From NCBI GenBank assembly GCA_017849435.1, contig JAFIGY010000016.1, positions 1 through 64,000 on the forward strand: a stretch of 64,000 bases of DNA, read 5' to 3'. The notes beneath the pieces were generated by a model that saw only the letters and a list, made by a program, of their open reading frames with translations, made no database searches and was not told where the DNA came from. This document shows, piece after piece, positions 1 through 7,073 of this stretch (the first letter of the stretch is position 1; the number at the start of each line of letters is the position of its first letter). The stretch comes from Chitinophaga niabensis (lineage in GTDB: Bacteria; Bacteroidota; Bacteroidia; Chitinophagales; Chitinophagaceae). The translations under genes and the position numbers were made by a program.

Positions 1-172
1 TACCGGAGTTCGGGACGTAGCGCAGCCCGGTAGCGCATCCCGATGAGATCGGGAGGGTCGCAGGTTTAAGTCTTGTTGTCCTGATAAAAGTTCTTACAAA
101 TCGTTTTCAAAATAACTACAGTGTTCAAACACTGTTACCGGAGTTCGGGACGTAGCGCAGCCCGGTAGCGCA
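1..172. repeat. 37-bp direct repeat covering the 5' halves of the two tRNAs
   Basis: Bases 1-37 and 136-172 are identical, including ten bases upstream of each tRNA plus the acceptor 5' strand and D-arm. The copies are 135 bp apart and the left copy touches the window edge, so the repeat may be longer. With the recombinase remnant that follows, it looks either like a tandem tRNA duplication or like att-type duplication left by an integrated element. The sequence alone does not separate these. Confidence 0.6.
11..84 (+). tRNA. tRNA-like gene, Pro-type body with GAG (Leu) anticodon
   Basis: A complete 74-nt cloverleaf can be drawn. The acceptor arm 11-17 pairs with 77-83 (two G-U pairs). The anticodon stem 38-42/50-54 is perfect, with loop ATGAGAT placing GAG at 45-47. 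The T-stem 60-64/72-76 has two G-U pairs and loop TTTAAGT, where the normally invariant C56 is T. The first 27 nt are identical to the tRNA-Pro at 146. There is no long variable arm (only GGGTC), so it is not a normal class II tRNA-Leu although GAG reads CUU/CUC. It is either a decayed duplicate of tRNA-Pro or an odd expressed tRNA. The weak T-arm favours decay. Confidence 0.5.
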
Positions 173-219
173 CTTGCATGGGGTGCAAGGGGTCGCTAGT
201 TCGAATCTAGTCGTCCCGA
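146..219 (+). tRNA. tRNA-Pro(GGG)
   Basis: Canonical 74-nt cloverleaf. The acceptor arm CGGGACG (146-152) pairs with CGTCCCG (212-218), with discriminator A219 and no encoded CCA. The anticodon stem CTTGC/GCAAG encloses loop ATGGGGT, giving anticodon GGG. The T-arm carries the normal TTCGAAT loop. It is followed after 25 bases by a strong intrinsic terminator. Confidence 0.95.
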
Positions 220-244
220 CTTTTTAAGGTTTCACCTTCGAATG

Positions 245-285
245 AAAGCCCGTAAATGTCAATATTTACGGGCTTTTCCGTTTTT
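245..285 (+). terminator. Intrinsic terminator of tRNA-Pro
   Basis: A perfect 13-bp inverted repeat (245-257 with 264-276) around a 6-nt loop is followed by TTTTCCGTTTTT. It directly follows the tRNA. An in-frame ATG at 242 lies in its 5' arm, so that ATG is not a credible start for the recombinase remnant that follows. Confidence 0.9.
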
Positions 286-739
286 AGCCCACATCCATTT
301 CAGCTGCTATTCCGGTTTTGCATTTGCCGATGTGATGAAGCTTACCATGGAGGATTTTGATATCATCGCCACGGGGAAATTCTGGTGTTCCATCTACCGC
401 AGCAAATCTGATGAACTGGAGGCAATGCTCATGCTGGAGAAGGCCGTTATGTTGATCAAGCATAAGGATCACCCGCGATCTATTGCCAATGGCACCATCT
501 TTCCACCCATTACCAACCAAACCGTCAATCGCTATCTCAAGATACTGGCAGAGATTTGGAACATTAACCTTAAGCTGACATTTCATGTGACATGCCACAC
601 ATTCGCTTTTGTTGTTGCGCTGAAAAACGGTGTGCCCATTCATATTGTCAAAGCGATGTTGGGCCACATTAAAATCACCACTACAGAAAACTATACAGAT
701 GTGGATGAGTTTACGCTCCCCTTATTTTCGAGCTCATAG
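283..739 (+). pseudogene. Tyrosine recombinase (integrase) remnant, C-terminal catalytic part
   Basis: The translated frame matches the catalytic domain of Bacteroidota phage-type tyrosine integrases. It has SCYSGFAFADVMKL near the first helix, the DHPRSIANGTIFP stretch, then FHVTCHTFAFVVALKNGVPI, MLGH and TENYTDV with the nucleophile tyrosine. The usual HxARHTF motif reads HVTCHTF, so the second catalytic arginine is now cysteine. The N-terminal arm-binding and core-binding domains are missing, and the frame emerges from the tRNA terminator without its own start. Known integrases of this family are near 400 residues. I infer a dead, 5'-deleted integrase of an element that used the neighbouring tRNA. 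Confidence 0.8.
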
Positions 740-1034
740 TCAGGACCGGCTGCGTGATATAATAGTGCCGGCAATCGGATGAGCCTAATAAATCTCCTAC
801 CTCCTTGAAATCAGGGGGCTTTACCTTAGAAGGCATCTCGTACCTTTCCAACGTCTTCTGGATCTCTTGCTCGGAAAGCCCCGGTTTTTTACCGATTATG
901 GATGCGATTTCTTCAATTTCTTTGGCAATGGCATTTGCCTTTTCATATTTCCATGTATAATAGTGTTCAAGAAGGGTCCTAATATTATTATTGTCATTGG
1001 TGAATCTCACCCCAAAAAGCATGTCAGTTCTCAT
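711..1034 (-). CDS. Hypothetical protein or remnant, 107 aa
   Basis: I do not recognise this product. The frame has a protein-like charged helical middle (KANAIAKEIEEIASIIGKK). Upstream of the ATG the frame stays open and reads a Lys-rich start, a hydrophobic run and SSAFSC, which looks like a lipoprotein signal with lipobox but lacks an ATG/GTG start. The last ~20 residues overlap the integrase remnant in antisense and are probably fortuitous. It may be a lipoprotein gene truncated at both ends in a decaying island. Confidence 0.3.
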   Translation of the reverse strand: MRTDMLFGVRFTNDNNNIRTLLEHYYTWKYEKANAIAKEIEEIASIIGKKPGLSEQEIQKTLERYEMPSKVKPPDFKEVGDLLGSSDCRHYYITQPVLTMSSKIRGA

Positions 1035-1624
1035 GATGCTATTTTGCTTGCAAGAAAATGCTGAAGACAGGAAAGAAAGGGGAGATGATGCCAGTGGCAG
1101 CTTTGTTTTAAGGTAGATTCAAGACCAGATACACGGCAAGCTGCTTGAGTTCCAGCCCCTGTTGAAAAACTTGATTTGCTATCTGTCACGTTCTGTTATT
1201 GGTTTTCTTCATTGAGGCTTGGAGGTAGGTATTAGCGGCTTAATGAGAGGAGATTGGTTGAAAGAACCTGAATTTGAGCAATCCTCGAATTATGCGCTGC
1301 TGGATATTTTGCTAATGGATATTTGTCAAACAAAAAGCGGAACGCTGACGGCGCAGCGGTTATGGGAGAAAAAATATCAGTCCTGCCACGCAAGTGATTT
1401 ACGATCGTGCAGAACCAGGCGGCTCGCCGCGGAGGTTGGTCAAGGTGACAGGATACATTGTTTTGCTCATCTGAATTAATTGCTGTAGTGAGCTACTACG
1501 TGTAATAGCCACTATTCCACCTGACGTTTATTATTATCTGATTAAAAGATTATCTTACACATGATTGAAGAATATAAATTGAGAGTGATATGCCCTAAGC
1601 CACAAACCCTAAAACTGACTACAA
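1035..1624. other. Non-coding, decayed stretch
   Basis: About 590 bases with no convincing gene. A short plus-strand frame (1219-1479, 86 aa) has no recognisable domain, an unlikely amino-acid mix toward its end and no good start signal. The stretch lies between the integrase remnant and the CPBP gene and probably holds leftovers of the lost mobile element. Confidence 0.5.
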
Positions 1625-2254
1625 ATGACTAAAAGGAAAATTGTCTTGCTGTCCCCTGTAATAATCATCATGGTAAATATTGCTACAGGCTACTTTTTCG
1701 GAAACATGCTGGAAAAATGGGCGTTTATTCCTGTTATATTAATAGAATGGGGCCTGTTCTTATTTTTAATTTTAAGATATGCTACAGAAGACTTCATTAA
1801 AAAAGGGCTTCATTCATCAGGTAAAAATTGGGGTTGGAATGTTCTTACTGTGTTACTTGGGCTGACACCACTACCCATCTTTTTTAAGCATAAAGACTTG
1901 CTGACAGACTGGAAGATCTGGTTACCCTGGATTGTGCTGGCACTCGTAAACCCTTGGCTGGAAGAATTTTACTGGAGAGGACTACTATCTGATTATACCA
2001 CCAAATGGAATAATTGGCTATCTGTCGGGGTAACTGCCTTTTTGTTTTCTATCAACCATTTAACGTTTGGGGTAAATTCTGTCATAATGAGAAACCCGGC
2101 GGTTCTGATATCAACATTCGTTTTCGGTATCGTGTGGGCGATCACATACAAAAAAACAGGTAGTTTGAGATGGATTATCTTTTCTCATTTCCTGGTAGAT
2201 TTTTTAAACCTCTCTGCACCGTCTTTTTTAGATCTGTATACGCCAGGCAAGTGA
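1625..2254 (+). CDS. CPBP family intramembrane glutamic protease
   Basis: A 209-residue, strongly hydrophobic protein with the conserved CPBP (Abi/CAAX protease-like) motifs. EExxxRG appears as EEFYWRG (E113, E114, R118), the second motif as FLFSINH with H145, and the third as SHFLVDF with H188. These residues form the intramembrane active site in Rce1-like enzymes. Known relatives process prenylated proteins or bacteriocin-type peptides, or act in immunity; the substrate here cannot be told. It stands alone, flanked by long non-coding stretches beside an old integration site. The ATG at 1625 gives a normal membrane N-terminus. Confidence 0.88.
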   Translation: MTKRKIVLLSPVIIIMVNIATGYFFGNMLEKWAFIPVILIEWGLFLFLILRYATEDFIKKGLHSSGKNWGWNVLTVLLGLTPLPIFFKHKDLLTDWKIWLPWIVLALVNPWLEEFYWRGLLSDYTTKWNNWLSVGVTAFLFSINHLTFGVNSVIMRNPAVLISTFVFGIVWAITYKKTGSLRWIIFSHFLVDFLNLSAPSFLDLYTPGK

Positions 2255-2773
2255 TCCGGCTAATATCTGGTCCTGGCGGGATTACAGCAGAGAGATCAAA
2301 TCGACAAAAATTTAATTCTTAAAAAAAGTTCCTTTTTAAAAAGGATTCTACCCACCTCTGTAAGATAAGGTCTTATCGATCTATATACCAGGTGCCAAAT
2401 CGAGTAGTGGCTATTACATATTAGGTATTCCTTGAGTAGCATGAACTCGTCGTAACTCAAAAATATCCCTTACAAGAAGTTGTCTTGCATTTGTAATACC
2501 AGATGTACCCCTTGATACAATACCATTTACTCCTCTAAGAGCGTAGTTCAGTAGGTCATAGAAAGAAAGTCCCGATGTTAAAATATAAATGATTCACTCC
2601 CAAAGGAATTTGCATCGATAATTATCTAGTGCTTTTTCTTCATAAGAGAATATCTGCTGATGTATACAATTTACGTGATCACCTGATCGCAGTTATACAC
2701 GGAGCTTCCGGCAGTTTTACCTTATCAACTTTATCAAAATAATACTAATTTTATTGCCGCAAATATCTGCTAC
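2255..2773. other. 519-bp intergenic stretch without a gene
   Basis: AT-rich and without a credible ORF. It contains a short palindrome CCTTTTTAAAAAGG near 2331. It also has a tRNA D-arm-like string (GAGCGTAGTTCAGTAGGTCA, about 2538) with no matching acceptor or anticodon arm, probably chance or a fragment. The promoter for the FabZ-like gene should lie at its right end, but I see no clear TAnnTTTG element. Confidence 0.5.
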
Positions 2774-3190
2774 ATGCAATCGGAAACCATTAACGAACTG
2801 ATCCCGCATCGTAAACCTTTTCTGTTCGTAGATAAAATACTTTCTGCCACGAAAGAGGAGATCGTTGGGATAAAAGTGTTTGAAGATTCCAACGAAATGT
2901 TGAAAGCCAGCTTTCCCAATCATGATTTCATACCCGGTATGATCCTGATCGAATCGATGGCACAGTGTGGCGGGGCCGGGATCAAACTGCTGGGCATCAC
3001 GGATGGGTTGTTCGGCCTGGCCAATATCGAAAAAGCCGTGTTCCTGAAAGGAGCTGCCTATAACAAACCTATGCGCTATGTGATCAAAAATATCCGGTTG
3101 AGTGACAAGATCATCAAGCAATCCGGTGTGGTGTATATGGATGAGGACGCTGTGCTGGAAGCTACCTGGACCTGCATCAGGCTGGAGTAG
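2774..3190 (+). CDS. FabZ-like hotdog-fold protein, catalytic His replaced
   Basis: A 138-residue single hotdog domain. The start LIPHRKPFLFVD and the central IPGMILIESMAQCGG match FabZ 3-hydroxyacyl-ACP dehydratases (LPHRxPFLLVD, PGVLxIEAMAQ). The catalytic Glu (ESMAQ) is kept. The catalytic His of the FabZ motif GHFPxxPxxPG is serine here (ASFPNHDFIPG). True FabZ enzymes dehydrate 3-hydroxyacyl-ACP in fatty-acid elongation. With His lost, this could be a non-catalytic or altered paralogue, as seen in aryl-polyene and other lipid clusters. The next gene is an acyltransferase 160 bp away on the same strand, but no full lipid cluster is present. Confidence 0.8.
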   Translation: MQSETINELIPHRKPFLFVDKILSATKEEIVGIKVFEDSNEMLKASFPNHDFIPGMILIESMAQCGGAGIKLLGITDGLFGLANIEKAVFLKGAAYNKPMRYVIKNIRLSDKIIKQSGVVYMDEDAVLEATWTCIRLE

Positions 3191-3352
3191 CCGGCCAATT
3201 GTTATTAGCTGGTTATTAAGGTTTTTCCCTCTTTATTCTGCCCGAATAGTGGTACATTCGTGCCGTATAAGTCAGATCAAAAATTTATCCAGTTCGAGAA
3301 TAGTCTTAGACGCAACGAGCTCTCCGGCTTCTTAACTCCAATTATTACCATT

Positions 3353-4540
3353 ATGTCTCTTTCTTCAGGACGAAGATTTGAAATACTCGACAGTTTCCGT
3401 GGTATTTGCGCTTTATTAGTTGTATGTCATCACGTAAGGATCGTTTCAGGTTTTACGGAAATGCCCTTTTTCCGCAATGCCGTTTTTTTCGTTGAATTCT
3501 TTTTTGTGCTGAGCGGATTTGTGATGCTCCATACTTATGGCCGTACTTCTTTTTCAAAAGAGAAGTTTAAGGATTATATCCTGAATCGCTTTTTCCGTTT
3601 GTATCCCATGCATCTGCTCATGCTGATAGCGGCCATCGGTTTTGAATTTTTCAAGTTATACGCGCAAGGGAAGGGCCTTGGCTTCAATCATGCCGCTTTT
3701 ACAGATAGCGGGGACCCGGCATATATCTTTCCCAGTCTGCTGCTGATACATGCCTGGATATCAGAGCCCGCCGCACTGTCTTTTAACGTTCCTTCCTGGA
3801 GCATCAGCATTGAGTTCTACATATACATTATTCTGGGACTGACCTTGTTCCGGGCCTCCAAAGTAAAAAACTTCGTATTCGCCTTCATCGTGCTGCTGGC
3901 ATTTGTTTCATTAATGGCGAATTCAAGATGGCTGACAGAACAGGCGTTGAGAGGATTATTCGGCTTTTTTACGGGCTGTTTCGCTTATATCATATACAAA
4001 AAACTGCCGGACATCCATCGTTCTAAAAATTTCTTCACCATCGTGGAGCTGATGCTGGTCGTGTTGATCATTGTAACGTTGTCGTCAGCGTTTCCCTTTA
4101 ATTACAAAGGCATCGTTTCCACACTGCTATTCGCCGTTACCATTATCATTTTTGCGATGGAAAAAGGAGCTATTTCCAGTATATTGAAGCTTCGCTTTTT
4201 TACTTATCTCGGTAAATTATCCTACTCTATTTACATCACACATTATTTATTATGCGCGCTCTTTGTAGCTGCAGCTGTCGTATTATCGAAAGTGACCGGA
4301 AATGAATTCACGATAGTTGACCACTCAGGGCCGATCCCCATCCGCTTTATTACAACACGGAATTTTTGGGGAGATCAATTGATTGTATTTGCATTATTGG
4401 CGATCGTTATCATCGTTTCCAGCTTTACATATAAATACGTGGAGTTGAAAGGGATCGCCAAAGGAAAACAATTCAGAAGCAAATATGCCGTGAATAAAAA
4501 TAAAACGGTCACCCAACAACCGGAGGCAGTCGGGCAATAG
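3353..4540 (+). CDS. Acyltransferase 3 family (OafA/YrhL) membrane protein
   Basis: 395 residues with about ten membrane spans. It begins FEILDSFRGICALLVVCHH, the family signature RxxxxLRGxxxxxVxxxH with the H-H pair, and has LSGFVMLHTYG, RFFRLYPMH and VPSWSISIEFYIYI typical of family 3 acyltransferases. Such proteins move acyl groups (often acetyl) onto sugars of O-antigen, exopolysaccharide or secondary metabolites at the inner membrane. The ATG at 3353 is preferred. A GTG at 3260 would add 31 residues of non-family sequence. The gene is convergent with fbaB, with only 13 bases between stops. Confidence 0.88.
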   Translation: MSLSSGRRFEILDSFRGICALLVVCHHVRIVSGFTEMPFFRNAVFFVEFFFVLSGFVMLHTYGRTSFSKEKFKDYILNRFFRLYPMHLLMLIAAIGFEFFKLYAQGKGLGFNHAAFTDSGDPAYIFPSLLLIHAWISEPAALSFNVPSWSISIEFYIYIILGLTLFRASKVKNFVFAFIVLLAFVSLMANSRWLTEQALRGLFGFFTGCFAYIIYKKLPDIHRSKNFFTIVELMLVVLIIVTLSSAFPFNYKGIVSTLLFAVTIIIFAMEKGAISSILKLRFFTYLGKLSYSIYITHYLLCALFVAAAVVLSKVTGNEFTIVDHSGPIPIRFITTRNFWGDQLIVFALLAIVIIVSSFTYKYVELKGIAKGKQFRSKYAVNKNKTVTQQPEAVGQ

Positions 4541-4553
4541 CTGCGGGATATTG

Positions 4554-5612
4554 CTACGCAATCGTGATTTCCTTATCGAGGTATATGTCCTGTGTTGCCT
4601 GTAATAATTCCACCCCTTCTTTAAAGGGACGCTGAAATGCCTTACGCCCCAATATAAGCCCCATACCGCCGGCGCGTTTGTTGATCACTGCCGTATATAC
4701 AGCTTCCTGCAAATCGTTGTCGCCTTTGCTTTCTCCTCCGCTGTTAATCAAACCTACACGGCCGCTGTAGCAATTGAGCACCTGGTAACGGCATAGATCG
4801 ATCGGATGGTCTGTGGTTAGTTTTTCATAGACCAGTGGAGAGGTTTTGCCATGTTTCGTTGCCAGGTAACCGCCATTGTTTGTTGGCAGTTTTTGCTTGA
4901 TGATGTCTGCCTGTAAAGTGACGCCCAGGTGATTGGCCTGCCCCGTCAGATCTGCCGAAGTATGGTAATCTGTTCCTGCTACCTTAAAACCGTTGTTACG
5001 GGTATAGCACCAAAGGATGGTGGCCATACCCAGCTCATGCGCCAGTTCAAACGCTTCTCCCACTTCTTTCAGTTGCCGTGCGCTTTCCTGAGAGCCCCAG
5101 TAAATGGTAGCTCCAACGGCTACTGCTCCCATATTCCACGCACTTTTCACCGTACCGAACATGGTTTGATCGTACCGGTTGGGCAGGCTGAGGAATTCAT
5201 TGTGGTTGAGTTTGACCACGAAAGGGATGCGGTGTGCATATTTGCGGCTCACAATGCCCAGCACACCAAAAGTTGAGGCAACTCCATTACAGCCGCCTTC
5301 GATTGCCAGCTTCACAATATTCTCAGGGTCGAAATAGACAGGGTTGGGCGCGAAAGCAGAACCAGCACTGTGTTCAATTCCCTGGTCTACAGGGAAAATG
5401 CTGCAGTATCCCGTATTGCCCAGCCTGCCATGCCCGAGCAGGGTTTGAATGCTGCGCAATACCTGGTTGTTACGGTTACTATTCAGCCATATCTTCTCTA
5501 CGTGATCGGGAGAGGGGAGTGAAATAGCCGATTTGTCAACTGTTTTGCATGTGTGTTCCAGCAGAAAGGCGGCTTTGTCACCCAGCAGATCGAGAATTTT
5601 TTTTGATACCAT
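4554..5612 (-). CDS. fbaB: Class I fructose-bisphosphate aldolase (FbaB/DhnA type)
   Basis: 352 residues, the normal length for the DhnA family. Recognisable stretches include [37 protein letters not shown] with the Schiff-base lysine K239, and LINSGGES for phosphate binding. It cleaves fructose-1,6-bisphosphate to dihydroxyacetone phosphate and glyceraldehyde-3-phosphate, or works in reverse in gluconeogenesis, in the cytoplasm. It is a single-gene unit. A TACATTTA box at about 5668-5675 on the minus strand could be its -7 element, leaving a leader of roughly 60 nt. Confidence 0.94.
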   Translation of the reverse strand: MVSKKILDLLGDKAAFLLEHTCKTVDKSAISLPSPDHVEKIWLNSNRNNQVLRSIQTLLGHGRLGNTGYCSIFPVDQGIEHSAGSAFAPNPVYFDPENIVKLAIEGGCNGVASTFGVLGIVSRKYAHRIPFVVKLNHNEFLSLPNRYDQTMFGTVKSAWNMGAVAVGATIYWGSQESARQLKEVGEAFELAHELGMATILWCYTRNNGFKVAGTDYHTSADLTGQANHLGVTLQADIIKQKLPTNNGGYLATKHGKTSPLVYEKLTTDHPIDLCRYQVLNCYSGRVGLINSGGESKGDNDLQEAVYTAVINKRAGGMGLILGRKAFQRPFKEGVELLQATQDIYLDKEITIA

Positions 5613-5779
5613 ATGTAATTCAACAATTTTATGGATTTAATGACGCTGTAACAGCTGCTTTTGTATTAAATGTACGGAAATCGCCGGATATAGACTTGTA
5701 TCCGGATTCACCCGCATGTAACGATTCCTTCAACCTTTGATGCAATCTCCGTTACTTTGCAGGATCAAACGGAAACGAA

Positions 5780-6142
5780 ATGATAAAATTCAAACGGCTG
5801 GATCATGTAGCCATCATGATCCCATTCGGGGAAAAAGCCGCTGCCCGGGAGTTTTACGATACCCTTCTGGAGTTAAAGGAAATACCCGGGAATCATCCCC
5901 GCGGCGCGGTATGGTTTGAGATAGCAGACATACAATTGCATCTGGTGGAAGAGGAGATGGGCGCAATCAGCGGCCGGCATCCTGCCTTTGAGGTAGAAGA
6001 CCTGCAGGCGGCGATCCGGTACCTCGAGGCCAGAAACATCACCATCGCCTATTCCTCCAAGATCGAAGGAAGAGAAAGATGCTTCTTCCGCGATCCCTTC
6101 GGAAACCGCATAGAACTGCTACAATATGATGGAAGAAAATAA
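5780..6142 (+). CDS. VOC family (glyoxalase/dioxygenase-like) protein
   Basis: 120 residues with one glyoxalase-like domain made of two beta-alpha-beta-beta-beta modules. It starts KRLDHVAIMIP with H9, and ends in FRDPFGNRIELLQ, the usual closing strand carrying the metal-binding Glu. Family members bind a divalent metal and act as lyases, isomerases, dioxygenases or resistance proteins; the substrate is unknown. TTACTTTG at 5752-5759, 20 bases before the ATG, resembles a Bacteroidota -7 element. Confidence 0.85.
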   Translation: MIKFKRLDHVAIMIPFGEKAAAREFYDTLLELKEIPGNHPRGAVWFEIADIQLHLVEEEMGAISGRHPAFEVEDLQAAIRYLEARNITIAYSSKIEGRERCFFRDPFGNRIELLQYDGRK

Positions 6143-6185
6143 AAAATGATCGTATTTTATGCGGGATTTTAATTACGCGTTCAAT

Positions 6186-6998
6186 ATGAGGTTTTGCCTT
6201 TTGAGTCTCTTCTGCCTGCTGATGACAGGCGCCTACGCAGCGAAAGTAGATACGGTCGCAACTTACAGTCCATCCATGAAAAAGAATATCAAAGCCGTGG
6301 TGATACGGCCGGACAGCTATTCAGAAACGAAAACGTATCCGGTGGTGTATCTCCTGCATGGTTATAGCGATAATTACGCGGGCTGGGTGCAAAAGGTGAA
6401 TATCATCACGCAGCAGGCAGACCTGTACGATATGATGATCGTTTGCCCGGATGGCGGCTTCAGCAGCTGGTACTGGGATAGCCCGGCGGATCCTGCTTAT
6501 CGCTACGAAACCTATGTTTCCACCGAACTGGTGCAATGGATAGACGACCATTACAAAACGATCCGCGACAGGAAGGGCAGGGGCATCACCGGTAACAGTA
6601 TGGGCGGCCATGGTGCATTGTACCTTGCCATCCGCCACCAGGATGTGTTCGGAACGGCAGGCAGCATGAGCGGCGGAGTAGATATCCGCCCTTTTCCGAA
6701 TAACTGGGATATGTTCAAACGGCTGGGTACTTATGCTGCCCAACCGGAGCGCTGGGAAAAGAATACCGTCATCAACCTGCTGCATCTGCTCAGCCCTAAC
6801 GCACTGGCGTTGGTAATAGATTGTGGCACGGAAGATTTCTTTTTCAGTGTGAACGAGCATTTGCACGAGCAACTGCGTTACCGCAATATTCCGCACGATT
6901 ATATCAGTCGGCCCGGCGCGCACAACTGGGTATACTGGACAAATGCCGTGAAATACCAGCTGCTGTTCATGCACGAATTCTTTCATCGTAAAAGTTGA
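6186..6998 (+). CDS. Secreted alpha/beta-hydrolase esterase (esterase D/Fes family)
   Basis: 270 residues. The ATG at 6186 opens a clean signal peptide (MRFCLLSLFCLLMTGAYA). The earlier ATG at 6159 would put charged residues in front of it. The nucleophile elbow is GITGNSMGGHGAL. DCGTEDFFF supplies the likely acid and PGAHNWVYW the histidine. This family (PF00756) contains feruloyl, acetyl-xylan and formylglutathione esterases. Being exported and lying 75 bp before a GH78 rhamnosidase, it probably removes acyl groups from plant glycans or glycosides in the periplasm. Confidence 0.88.
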   Translation: MRFCLLSLFCLLMTGAYAAKVDTVATYSPSMKKNIKAVVIRPDSYSETKTYPVVYLLHGYSDNYAGWVQKVNIITQQADLYDMMIVCPDGGFSSWYWDSPADPAYRYETYVSTELVQWIDDHYKTIRDRKGRGITGNSMGGHGALYLAIRHQDVFGTAGSMSGGVDIRPFPNNWDMFKRLGTYAAQPERWEKNTVINLLHLLSPNALALVIDCGTEDFFFSVNEHLHEQLRYRNIPHDYISRPGAHNWVYWTNAVKYQLLFMHEFFHRKS

Positions 6999-7073
6999 GC
7001 TTGCAGGACAGGGCAGGATGGGATAACGGATGGCTTTGTGTATTTTGAAGCACCGTTCCTAAATCCACGGACT

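Noticed and set aside
1219-1479. 86-codon plus-strand frame
   Set aside because: No homology I can recognise, no start signal, and an unlikely Arg/Cys/His-rich tail; it lies in a decayed stretch.
2331-2344. Palindrome CCTTTTTAAAAAGG as a terminator
   Set aside because: No hairpin loop of sensible size and no gene end nearby; it is more likely a chance AT palindrome.
2538-2560. tRNA-like D-arm string
   Set aside because: No acceptor, anticodon or T-arm can be paired around it.
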